Part shown: positions 56,503 through 64,000 of the stretch, piece by piece
How positions within the stretch are numbered: the first letter of the stretch is position 1
Layout of the letters: the number at the start of each line of letters is the position of its first letter
From: Eubacterium sp.
Lineage (GTDB): Bacteria; Bacillota; Clostridia; Oscillospirales; Acutalibacteraceae
NCBI GenBank assembly: GCA_017886765.1
Contig: JAGHJI010000062.1
Span: forward strand, 62,001-126,000
Direction: 5' to 3'
Length of the DNA stretch: 64,000 bases
Notes under the pieces: generated by a model
Seen by the model: the letters and a program-made list of their open reading frames with translations, nothing else
The model's database searches: none
What the model was told of the DNA's origin: nothing
Program-made: the position numbers and the translations under genes

Positions 56503-58887
56503 TCAGTTAAAGGTGTAATAAAAATAGTTTGCGATATTCACGGGATTCAGGCGGTAGAAGAATCTGAACAGCTTTTTCCTGAGTCCTGATTTTTTGAATT
56601 GTATATTATTCGCACAGGTGACGCTGTATTTTTTCGGAGCTTTGTTGAATGTCACCGTTTTTTCCTCACCGGGAGTCAGTGAAAAATAGTTCTCGCCGGG
56701 TATTTCATCGCTGTCGATAAAAATATTATAGGCGAAGGTATCGCTTTTCAGTGTCAGTCTGCTGCCGTCAAGACGGGATTCAATATTTGCCTTTTTAAGT
56801 CCAAGCTTTGAAGGCGTGGTGAAGATTTCCGTTATCACCTCATGATTGAAGCAAAGCTGCAATACGGAGCGTTTGTTCACAGCGATCTCATCTACTTTTT
56901 TAAAGCTGTTGGGTGAAAGAACGATGTCATATTCTTTTATTATATCCGGTTTCAAAAGCTTGAGCGTGAGGTGAAGGCTTACCTCTCTCAGTGTGTCATT
57001 ATGGGCGAAGATTATGGCTCTGCCCTTTTCCTTTTTACAGCTCACTGTAACAGGGGCGAAAAATTCCCTTGCTTTATACTGCAGCGCTTTCGGCACGCCC
57101 TCAAAATCCACCGATGACCAGCTGGGACAGTTCCACACATCGTTGAACTGCCAGAATACAGAGCCGTTGCATCTGCCCTTATTCTGCCTGAAATGAACGG
57201 TTGCGTTCTTTATACATTCCGCCTGAACGATACCCGTCAGATACGGCAGATCCTCAAAACGCTTCGGAAAATCAAACATCTCCGTGAGATAGAACAGCAT
57301 TTTCTTATTCCCGCCCAGGCATTTCTGATGCCGGTTAAAACTGGGTGACGTTATGTCGTACTCCTCCGGCGGGGCAAAGGTTTTTATCGCTTTCATCGAC
57401 GGCAGGGATTCCAGTCCGAATTCCGATAAAAATCTGGAGTATCTTGTGGCGTAGTAGTCAAGCTTTTTCAGTCCGTGCCACACGTTCCACATATGGGTGT
57501 CGCCCACATTGTCGCTGGAATATTCCTTGAAACAGGCGCTGCCTATGGGTGAGGTGGGGATATAGGAAACATCCGTCATATCCTTTATGAAATCCGGCAG
57601 GGTATGATAGAAAAATTCCTCATACGCTTTCATGATCTTCGTGTTTTTAGGCAGATAGGAGAACATGACCTCCAGCTCGTTGTTGCCGCACCACAGCGCA
57701 AGGCTGGGGTGTGTGGTGAGCCGCCTTACATTTGCCTTAACTTCAGCCAGAACATTTTCCGTAAATTCCTTTTCGTAAAACGGATACATCTGGCAGGCGA
57801 AGCAGAAATCCTGCCATACAAGAATACCCATCTCATCGCACCGGCTGATCAGGTAATCGCTTGCGTAGCTGCCCCCGCCCCAAACTCTGATTATGTTGAA
57901 ATTGGATTTTTGCGCCAAATCCAGATAATAATCAACGGTGCTGTTGTCGCTGTCCTCATAGATTGCGGAAAAGGGAATGAGATTGCCGCCCTTGGCAAAT
58001 ATCTTTTCTCCGTTTAAAACAAAGCAGAAATTACTGCCGTATTCATCTTTGGCAGTGTCAAGATATAGGGAACGCAGACCGATTTTCTTTTCAATCTTTT
58101 CCTCGTCATTTTCAAATAAAACGGTATAGAGCGGCTGCGTCTTTTTCTGCGACAGCTCATAAGTGTACCAAAGCTCAGGGTTGTCAATTATAAAGCAGTT
58201 GCCGCCATTTATGCTCGTAATATTCCCGTCGGGTGAGATAAGGGATATTTTGTCGGCGTTATCGGCGGACACACGGACGATTGCTTTTTCTTTGTTTGTT
58301 TCCTGAGTGATTTGAATATTTTCAATTTGTCTGTTGAAGCATTTGATTTCAATGCTTTCCAGCACTGCGCAGTAGGGGACGCAGGGACCCCAGTCCCAGC
58401 CGAAATGGCAGGCGGGTTTTCTGATATAAGGAATACCGTCAACGCCGTTATTGTTTTTCGGAAGCGGCTTTTCCTTCTGCATCTTTGTTATATATTTAAC
58501 GGCTGAATCAAAGTGCAGGCATATACGGTTTTCCCCTTCATTTAAAAAATTCTTTATTTCCGTATCGACGGGGATGAAAGCGTTATGGCTTTCAAAGGAT
58601 TTTTTCCCGTTGATGTAACAGGTGCAAAGCGTGTCCAGACCGCCTGCGCGCAGGCGAATGTGCGCGTACTTCATATCCTCCGGCGTTATGGTGAATTCTC
58701 TTTTGAATTCAATATCGTTTTCGCCTGTTTTTATGCCTTCTTTGTCATCGCCTGAAATCAGCGGATTTTTAATGGCGCCGCTTTTTATCAGATTGCCGAA
58801 ATCGCTGCCGGGTATTACGGCGCTGTATTCTTTGTTATCGGTGCAGTTTTTCATGACCCAACTGCCCGCGAGATTGATTTTATTCAT
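56503..58887 (-). CDS. GH2 beta-mannosidase
   Basis: 794 residues releasing mannose from the non-reducing end of beta-mannosides. Sugar-binding N domain (NLAGSWVMKN, HFGWDWGPCVPYC), TIM barrel with NFNIIRVWGGGSYASDYLI and VWQDFCFACQMYP, acid/base glutamate in LALWCGNNELEV and nucleophile glutamate in RFLSEFGLESLPS, then FWQFNDVWNCPSWSSVDFEG and C-terminal beta domains. The ATG at 58887 follows GGGGG; an in-frame extension to 59046 would run across the promoter region. Cytoplasmic (no signal). Next to GH3 and GH27 genes, suited to manno-oligosaccharide degradation. Confidence 0.94.
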   Translation of the reverse strand: MNKINLAGSWVMKNCTDNKEYSAVIPGSDFGNLIKSGAIKNPLISGDDKEGIKTGENDIEFKREFTITPEDMKYAHIRLRAGGLDTLCTCYINGKKSFESHNAFIPVDTEIKNFLNEGENRICLHFDSAVKYITKMQKEKPLPKNNNGVDGIPYIRKPACHFGWDWGPCVPYCAVLESIEIKCFNRQIENIQITQETNKEKAIVRVSADNADKISLISPDGNITSINGGNCFIIDNPELWYTYELSQKKTQPLYTVLFENDEEKIEKKIGLRSLYLDTAKDEYGSNFCFVLNGEKIFAKGGNLIPFSAIYEDSDNSTVDYYLDLAQKSNFNIIRVWGGGSYASDYLISRCDEMGILVWQDFCFACQMYPFYEKEFTENVLAEVKANVRRLTTHPSLALWCGNNELEVMFSYLPKNTKIMKAYEEFFYHTLPDFIKDMTDVSYIPTSPIGSACFKEYSSDNVGDTHMWNVWHGLKKLDYYATRYSRFLSEFGLESLPSMKAIKTFAPPEEYDITSPSFNRHQKCLGGNKKMLFYLTEMFDFPKRFEDLPYLTGIVQAECIKNATVHFRQNKGRCNGSVFWQFNDVWNCPSWSSVDFEGVPKALQYKAREFFAPVTVSCKKEKGRAIIFAHNDTLREVSLHLTLKLLKPDIIKEYDIVLSPNSFKKVDEIAVNKRSVLQLCFNHEVITEIFTTPSKLGLKKANIESRLDGSRLTLKSDTFAYNIFIDSDEIPGENYFSLTPGEEKTVTFNKAPKKYSVTCANNIQFKKSGLRKKLFRFFYRLNPVNIANYFYYTFN

Positions 58888-58911
58888 ATTTTTACCCCCA
58901 TTTCCATTAAT

Positions 58912-58944
58912 ACTATAGCATATTGCGTTTGAATATGCTATAGT
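58912..58944. promoter_or_regulatory. 33-bp perfect palindrome between the divergent GH2 and GH3 genes
   Basis: ACTATAGCATATT (58912-58924) and AATATGCTATAGT (58932-58944) are exact inverted repeats with a 7-bp centre. TATAGT/ACTATA within the arms could be -10 boxes in both directions. Likely an operator for a sugar-responsive regulator; none is encoded nearby. Confidence 0.6.
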
Positions 58945-58975
58945 TAAATGAACAAGGTTTTTGGGGGGGACGAAA

Positions 58976-61405
58976 ATGAAGATTAAGCAAAAAGTAGAAT
59001 CCCTTGTGCAGAAAACCGTTGACGCTGTTTCCGGCAGTGCGGGCATGCAGGAGGAGAATACCGCTCAGGGCGAAAAAAAGTTTTTTGAGCCTATGCCGCC
59101 GGTGGCGCTGAAAGCGGCTGAGGAGAGCGCGGTCTTGCTGAAAAATAAAAATAATACCCTGCCTTTAAAGGAAGGAGAAATGGTCTCCGTTTTCGGCAGG
59201 TGTCAGATAGATTATTTTTATGTGGGCTACGGCAGCGGCGGAGATGTAAACGCGCCTTATGAAGTGAATCTGATCGACGGACTGAAAAACTGCGGCGTTC
59301 ATCTCTATGCTCCGCTTCTGACGGTTTACGAAAACTGGTGTAAAAATAATCCGGTAAGTCATGGTTTCTGGGGTCACTGGCCCATGCATTATCCTGAAAT
59401 GGAGCTGAGCGAACAGCTTGTCAGATCGGCGGCAGAAAACAGTGACGCAGCCGTTATGGTTATAGGCAGAGCAGCAGGAGAGGACAGGGAAAACAAGCTG
59501 GAGAAGGGCAGCTATTATCTGACGGATGCGGAGATAAGGATGCTTGATCTGGTAACCGACTGTTTTGACAGAGTTATCGTCATTATGAACTGCGGCAACA
59601 TCATGGATATGTCCTGGACCGAAAAATACGGCGACAGAATTTCCTCCCTGATATACGCCTGGCAATGCGGCATGGAAAGCGGAAACGGACTTGCCAATAT
59701 TCTTACCGGAAAAGCAGGGCCCTGCGGAAAGCTGCCCTGCGCCATAGCAAGACATTATGAGGATTATCCCAGCGCCGCTGATTTCGGCGGCAGGGATTAC
59801 AATAATTACACTGAGGATATTTTTGTCGGCTACAGGTATTTTGAGACCTTCTGCCCGGAAAAAGTCCTTTATCCCTTCGGCTTCGGGTTAAGCTATACCG
59901 ATTTTGAAATAACGCCCGTTACGTTTGCGCAAAAGGACAAAGAATTTGAAATAACCGTCAATGTCAGAAATACCGGTAAACGCAAGGGGAAAGAGACGGT
60001 GCAGCTTTACGTCAGCGCGCCCCAGGGTCATCTTTCAAAGCCGGTCAGGAGTTTGGTAGCCTTTGAGAAAACAAAGGCGCTTGCGCCTGATGAAAGTCAG
60101 CAGATATCCTTCCGTTTTAGTCTGTATGACATTTCCTCTTTTGATGACATCAGAAAGTATGACGGCAAATTTGCTTATATCATTGAAAAGGGAGAGTATG
60201 TTTTTTATGCCGGAAATTCTGTCCGTACGGAGACGGTTGCCGGCAGAGTCAGGCTTGAAGATACGGTTATTGAAAGACTGGATGAAATCTGCGGCGTAAA
60301 AGACAGCTTTGAGCGGATTACCGCAAAGGCGCAAAACGGAAAGTTCGTTATAAAAAAACAGCAGGTCATGCCGTCAAAGCCTTATCTGAAAGAAAGAATT
60401 ATAGCGAATCTTCCCAAAGAAACAGGCTTTAAAGGAGATAAGGGCTATAAACTCAGCGACGTGGCGGAGAAGAAAATTACCCTTGACGAGTTCGTTTCAC
60501 AACTGAACAGCCAGGAGCTGGAGGCGCTGACGAGGGGACAGGGCATGATGAACAGTGACTTGGGTGTTGTGGGAAATGCCGGAGCTTTCGGCGGAGTTAT
60601 CAAATCCCTGCGTGACAAGGGCATTCCCCCTGTTATTACCACGGACGGTCCCGCCGGAATAAGAATAAAAAAATACACCTCACTCATCCCCTGCGGTACG
60701 GCGCTGGCAAGCACATGGAACTGCGGTCTTGTTAAGGAACTTACGTCCGTCATGGGAGCGGAAATGGTCAAGCACGGCTCGGATGTACTGCTGGCTCCGG
60801 GAATGAATATTCAGCGTAATGTGCTTTGTGGCAGAAATTTCGAGTATTTCTCGGAGGATCCTGTGTTGTCGGGGAAAATGGGCGCGGCGTATGTAAACGG
60901 CATTCAGCAAAACGGCGTATCCGCCTGCCCCAAGCATTTTGCCTGCAATAACCAGGAGGTCAGGCGTACCAAAAACGACTCCCGTCTGTCCCAGCGGGCG
61001 CTGAGAGAGATTTATCTCAAGGGCTTTGAAATATGCGTCAGGGATAGCAAGCCGCTGAATATCATGACAAGCTATAATAAAATTAACGGCGTATGGAGCC
61101 ATTATAATTATGACCTTGTGACCACGGTGCTCAGAAAGGAATGGGGATATGACGGAAATGTTATGACCGACTGGTGGATGCAGAAATCATCAAGTCCGGA
61201 ATTCCCCGCCATTAAGGATAACGCCTACCGCGTACGCGCCCAGGTGGATGTGCTGATGCCGGGAGGGAAGCGCACAGCAAAGAAGTATAAGTCCGACGGT
61301 ACCCTGCTTAAAACGCTGGGTAAGGCGGATGGTATAACCCGCGCCGAGCTGGAACGCACCGCCAAAAATGTGTTAAGACTTATACTGAAACTTAAATTTA
61401 ACTGA
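58976..61405 (+). CDS. GH3 beta-glucosidase with swapped domain order
   Basis: 809 residues. The alpha/beta sandwich domain comes first (ESAVLLKNKNNTLPLKEG, VFGRCQIDYF, DAAVMVIGRAAGEDRE), then the fibronectin-like domain (FEITVNVRNTGKRKGKETVQLYVSAP), and the TIM barrel last (TDGPAGIRI, ERNILCGRNFEYFSEDP-like, CPKHFACNNQE, nucleophile Asp in VMTDWWM). This order is the reverse of usual GH3 enzymes and is known from Ruminococcus albus beta-glucosidase. No signal peptide. The start at ATG 58976 follows GGGGGGG; a TTG 15 bp earlier is in the run itself. Acts on cello- or gluco-oligosaccharides imported by the cell. Confidence 0.94.
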   Translation: MKIKQKVESLVQKTVDAVSGSAGMQEENTAQGEKKFFEPMPPVALKAAEESAVLLKNKNNTLPLKEGEMVSVFGRCQIDYFYVGYGSGGDVNAPYEVNLIDGLKNCGVHLYAPLLTVYENWCKNNPVSHGFWGHWPMHYPEMELSEQLVRSAAENSDAAVMVIGRAAGEDRENKLEKGSYYLTDAEIRMLDLVTDCFDRVIVIMNCGNIMDMSWTEKYGDRISSLIYAWQCGMESGNGLANILTGKAGPCGKLPCAIARHYEDYPSAADFGGRDYNNYTEDIFVGYRYFETFCPEKVLYPFGFGLSYTDFEITPVTFAQKDKEFEITVNVRNTGKRKGKETVQLYVSAPQGHLSKPVRSLVAFEKTKALAPDESQQISFRFSLYDISSFDDIRKYDGKFAYIIEKGEYVFYAGNSVRTETVAGRVRLEDTVIERLDEICGVKDSFERITAKAQNGKFVIKKQQVMPSKPYLKERIIANLPKETGFKGDKGYKLSDVAEKKITLDEFVSQLNSQELEALTRGQGMMNSDLGVVGNAGAFGGVIKSLRDKGIPPVITTDGPAGIRIKKYTSLIPCGTALASTWNCGLVKELTSVMGAEMVKHGSDVLLAPGMNIQRNVLCGRNFEYFSEDPVLSGKMGAAYVNGIQQNGVSACPKHFACNNQEVRRTKNDSRLSQRALREIYLKGFEICVRDSKPLNIMTSYNKINGVWSHYNYDLVTTVLRKEWGYDGNVMTDWWMQKSSSPEFPAIKDNAYRVRAQVDVLMPGGKRTAKKYKSDGTLLKTLGKADGITRAELERTAKNVLRLILKLKFN

Positions 61406-61434
61406 ATGTAAAAGTAAAATATTGATCTTAACAG

Positions 61435-61476
61435 TAAAACAACAGGGCTGTGTTTAAACAGCCCTGTTGTTTTATT
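61435..61476. terminator. Bidirectional terminator
   Basis: 15-bp perfect stem: AAACAACAGGGCTGT (61437-61451) and ACAGCCCTGTTGTTT (61458-61472). It ends the GH3 gene on the plus strand and the GH27 gene on the minus strand. Confidence 0.92.
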
Positions 61477-63217
61477 ACAATGCTTTAATTCTGTAAACCT
61501 TTACGCTATGTTTTGAAAGCGGTACGGAAAGGGAGCTTGCGGTGATGCGCTCATCGCTCCACAAATCGTGTAGTTCATACTGTTCTGAATGTGGCGTTTC
61601 CAGATATTCATCCTTTAATAACTGCGTCAGATCGGCGTGAATATTTTTACTGTTTATGGACCTGTTAAACAGGCAAAGCGCGGTGTCGCCGTTTGCCAGC
61701 GGTCTGGCAAGGATGTCAACGCCCCGGGTCTTTTTTATGATTTTAGCAGGCTTTCCCAGCGTGTCCTGGTCAATGGCGATGAGCTGCTTATTGGTTACGA
61801 TCTTCAGCACGGGGTTGCCCTCAACAGCATTGTTATTGCCGTCCACAAATTTTCTTACATCATTCCCGAGCATAAGGGGCGCAGCCATCATACACCACAG
61901 GGAGAAATGCGCTTTATTTTCATCCTCGGTGAGTTTGCCGTTGCCCACCTCAAGCATATCCGGGTCATTCCATGCACCCGGACCGGCGTGCTGATAATGC
62001 TTTATGGTAAAGTCGTAAAGCAGAACAATGCTCTTCCACATAGGAAAAATGTCATGGGTTGTGCGCCACATATTACCCGCCTTGTTTCCCCAGGCCCAGG
62101 GCTGTGTGGTGCCCCATTCGCAGATAGAATAAACAATGGGCTTTTCAGGCGCATCGGTAAATTCCGCCCAGGCCTTTGTCGCCTTTTTTAAAGCTTCACC
62201 CATTCTTTTGTATTGGATATACGCTGAGTCTGCCAGCGTGGCGATGGGATTTTGTATTGTTATTATATTTTCCCCGTCCTTCAGGTCAACCACAATCTGT
62301 GTCCTGCCTGAATCGCTGAAGCCTTTTCCGCGGGGGAAGAATATCTCGTGTATTTTTCCGTTCACCGTTACCTGGGCATAGCTGTCACGTCGTCTGAAAG
62401 TCTTCTGATGCACGATAGTCAGCGCGTATTTGCCCTGGGGCAGTGTAATTACACGGAAGGTAGCGGAGCCGGCGCCGTGATCGATAAAGCCTATCGCTTT
62501 TCCGCTGGGAAGCTCGGACAGCTTGATGATTTTTGCTCTGCCGGTAAATTCGGCGTCTTCCGGCTCCAATACCTCAAAGGAATCGGAGTTCTCCTCCTCG
62601 TCTATTCTATTCAGTTCGATTTTTTCAACAGCGGGGCAGTCGCCGCTGATTGCTTCGTTATGGCAGAAATCGTACTTGAAAAATTCGCAGCCCCATGAAG
62701 CCAGCGTTTTCGCGTCCAGTTCCTCTTTCCCCAGAGAGCCCGGCATATCCTCGCAGGTCAGGCTGCCGTTGGAGGAATAGAGACCTACTTTCAGGCCCAG
62801 CGCATTAATATCCTCAATAAGGCGGGGAATACCGCGGCTGAAAGTTCTTAAATCTCCCTGCAGCTTTCCGTCGGAATCTCTCATGGAGCTTTGCCAGCAG
62901 TCATCAATATTCAGATATTTGTATCCGGCGTCAGCGAGGCCGCTGTCCACCATCGCCTGAGCGATTTCCATAATCAGGTCCTGGTCAATATGATTGCGGA
63001 AGGTGTTCCAGCTTGACCAGCCCATTGGCGGTGTTTTTGCCACGCCGTTGTCAAAATCCTCGGTTTCAGATATATCCATTGTGATTTTTCTGGGCATTGT
63101 TATTTTCTTAATAGCGCAGAGCGGGCATTTGCCGTTGGCTTTCATTGTAAAAAACCATGAAACCAAAAGCACTGCCAATATGCATATGATCGCGATCACA
63201 ATAATCAGAAATATCAT
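61475..63217 (-). CDS. Membrane-anchored GH27 alpha-galactosidase with inserted carbohydrate-binding-like domain
   Basis: 580 residues. N-terminal membrane helix (about 2-24), then the GH27 barrel: TPPMGWSSWNTFRNHID, KYLNIDDCWQSSMRD, nucleophile Asp in EFFKYDFCHNE. After that strand a block of about 150 residues (roughly 200-345, with ATFRVITLPQGKYALTIVHQ and TVNGKIHEIFFPRG) interrupts the barrel and looks like a beta-sandwich of the CBM35/NPCBM kind. The barrel resumes at KPIVYSICEWGTTQPWAWG and the acid/base Asp in GAWNDPDMLEVG. Start overlaps the neighbouring gene by 4 bp. The anchor orientation (Cys-rich cytoplasmic or outside) is not certain. Confidence 0.9.
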   Translation of the reverse strand: MIFLIIVIAIICILAVLLVSWFFTMKANGKCPLCAIKKITMPRKITMDISETEDFDNGVAKTPPMGWSSWNTFRNHIDQDLIMEIAQAMVDSGLADAGYKYLNIDDCWQSSMRDSDGKLQGDLRTFSRGIPRLIEDINALGLKVGLYSSNGSLTCEDMPGSLGKEELDAKTLASWGCEFFKYDFCHNEAISGDCPAVEKIELNRIDEEENSDSFEVLEPEDAEFTGRAKIIKLSELPSGKAIGFIDHGAGSATFRVITLPQGKYALTIVHQKTFRRRDSYAQVTVNGKIHEIFFPRGKGFSDSGRTQIVVDLKDGENIITIQNPIATLADSAYIQYKRMGEALKKATKAWAEFTDAPEKPIVYSICEWGTTQPWAWGNKAGNMWRTTHDIFPMWKSIVLLYDFTIKHYQHAGPGAWNDPDMLEVGNGKLTEDENKAHFSLWCMMAAPLMLGNDVRKFVDGNNNAVEGNPVLKIVTNKQLIAIDQDTLGKPAKIIKKTRGVDILARPLANGDTALCLFNRSINSKNIHADLTQLLKDEYLETPHSEQYELHDLWSDERITASSLSVPLSKHSVKVYRIKAL

Positions 63218-64000
63218 AAAAGTCCTATCTCCTTAAAATAAGCAAGCTCCTGCTCAGCAAGCTCCTGCGTTTTCCTATCATCTATTTCATTCAGTGTCTT
63301 TTTTAAAAACTTTTTTCTGTTTTTCAAATTATAAAAAAAACGATAACACCAGGCGTAGGGTGTCAGCCACGGTCTTCCGTCAATAAATTTAATATAATTA
63401 ATATTTTTCAGTTTACTGTAAGGCGGGAAGGCCAGCCGCAGCTTTATTCGGAAAGAGGACATTTTCCCTCCGGCTTCCATTTCCTTGCGTGACACCACGG
63501 AACCCACATTCTCCTGCATACTGCCGAATACGCCGCATCTGCAGAGATAATCCTGGGTTTGAGCCGTATTTTCCGTAAATTTCCTGCCGGCGTTAAACCA
63601 TTCATAGCATACGGAAAGAAGCACGCCGGCAAAGGTGTCCAGCCCTATGGGCCTGAGAATTTCCCTTACCCGTTCAAGGTCAATGCTCCTTTTTGTCTGC
63701 ATGACCGCCAGGTCCAGCACATGGCGGATACCCGCTCCGTAAAATTTAAAATGGTGCGCCGTATGAGCGATAAGATATGCCGTGTGATAATCATCATTCA
63801 GCGTACCGGTCATATCGTTAAATGCGGCGTTGTCAAAGGCGTCTGTAAAAGCCTTGTCGCCGAATTCGCTTATGATGCGGGTGTGCACCTCCAGCAGAAC
63901 GCCGTTTTTCCAGTAGTTATAAACGGGACCGTTTTCCTCCGTGCATAAAAATCCGGCGTTTGTCAGCAGCGTTTTTACCTTGTCCCTGTTCTCACGGTCT
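63214..64000 (-). CDS. Putative nucleotidyltransferase family protein (5' end outside window)
   Basis: The reading frame is open from the window edge to 63214 (about 261 codons); no start is seen. YWKNGVLLEVHTRI resembles the acidic/His motif of the uncharacterised nucleotidyltransferase family (PF14907-like), followed by HTAYLIAHTAHHFKFYGAGIRHVLDLAVM, a hallmark helix of that family. C-terminal part is basic and helical (NLKNRKKFLKKTLNEIDD). Such proteins are often found in polysaccharide or peptide-modification loci. Overlaps the GH27 start by 4 bp, so they are in one operon. Confidence 0.8.
   Translation of the reverse strand, partial: DRENRDKVKTLLTNAGFLCTEENGPVYNYWKNGVLLEVHTRIISEFGDKAFTDAFDNAAFNDMTGTLNDDYHTAYLIAHTAHHFKFYGAGIRHVLDLAVMQTKRSIDLERVREILRPIGLDTFAGVLLSVCYEWFNAGRKFTENTAQTQDYLCRCGVFGSMQENVGSVVSRKEMEAGGKMSSFRIKLRLAFPPYSKLKNINYIKFIDGRPWLTPYAWCYRFFYNLKNRKKFLKKTLNEIDDRKTQELAEQELAYFKEIGLL

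Noticed and set aside
1..64000. CRISPR arrays, tRNA genes, insertion sequences or prophage genes
   Set aside because: No regular spacer repeat, no cloverleaf with TTCGA-type loop, no transposase, integrase or phage structural frame was recognised in reading both strands.

Overview
The window is a gene-dense stretch of about 64 kb from a low-to-mid GC Gram-positive anaerobe, most likely a gut clostridium of the Ruminococcaceae/Oscillospiraceae group. Evidence: a split transketolase (N-terminal subunit as its own gene), a class B sortase next to an LCP protein, a stand-alone AICAR formyltransferase-type protein, clostridial iron-sulfur redox genes, several plant-glycan glycoside hydrolases including a domain-swapped GH3 of the Ruminococcus albus type, strong AGGAGG-like ribosome binding sites and TTGACA/TATAAT promoters. 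No tRNA gene, CRISPR array, transposase or phage gene was found.

Layout. 0-7.4 kb (minus strand): transketolase N subunit (cut by the window edge), LCP protein, sortase B, a small cell-wall-anchored protein and a heterodimeric ABC exporter. 7.5-15.9 kb: rsmA, a membrane acyltransferase, an alpha/beta hydrolase with a GH27 glycosidase, a PHP phosphoesterase, and a zapA-U32 peptidase-maf operon with a near-perfect promoter. 16-22.8 kb is the accessory part: a PadR regulator with a membrane partner and a secreted protein on one strand, and on the other a small secreted protein, an ABC exporter, a membrane-anchored protein, then a series of 39-63 residue membrane proteins mixed with diverged repeats and gene remnants, ending with a VanZ-like protein. 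22.8-28.6 kb: ABC-F ATPase, rpe, two membrane-anchored surface proteins and MgtE.

28.6-29.46 kb is a non-coding mosaic between convergent genes. It holds a 29-bp direct repeat, REP-like hairpins, a 273-bp nested inverted repeat and, on the minus strand, an apparently complete non-coding transcription unit with tandem GTTAG-N6-CTAAC operator-like palindromes at the promoter and a strong terminator. 29.5-31.6 kb: a transglutaminase-fold protein and a HAD phosphatase. 31.7-37.2 kb: one operon with NuoE-like, NuoF-like and GltD/ferredoxin fusion proteins resembling a Stn/Nfn-type electron-bifurcating transhydrogenase, followed by the nickel-insertion genes hypB and hypA.

37.3-49.2 kb is mostly housekeeping and metabolism: GH13 glucosidase, GtrA protein, iron alcohol dehydrogenase, a lipoyl-less E2-type acyltransferase preceded by a 42-residue peptide, two overlapping ATP-grasp ligases, AICAR formyltransferase, exonuclease III, RlmA-type methyltransferase, a Nudix hydrolase, a frameshifted methyltransferase and the S4 protein YlmH. 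49.2-55.6 kb: a membrane-anchored protein, a PhoB/PhoR-type two-component system with three phased TTTAAC repeats upstream (a Pho box), a PHP metallohydrolase with a partner protein, and divergently a PI-PLC-like phosphodiesterase and a GH43-type glycosidase. 55.6-64 kb: a Nudix gene whose leader contains a 40-nt 5S rRNA-like segment overlapping a terminator-like hairpin, a truncated methyltransferase remnant, and GH2 beta-mannosidase, GH3 beta-glucosidase and membrane-anchored GH27 alpha-galactosidase, a set suited to galactomannan-type oligosaccharides.

Most notable for follow-up: the 5S-mimic attenuator-like leader (56.35-56.5 kb), the operator-controlled structured RNA candidate (29.03-29.44 kb), and the tiny membrane protein array (21.0-22.0 kb).
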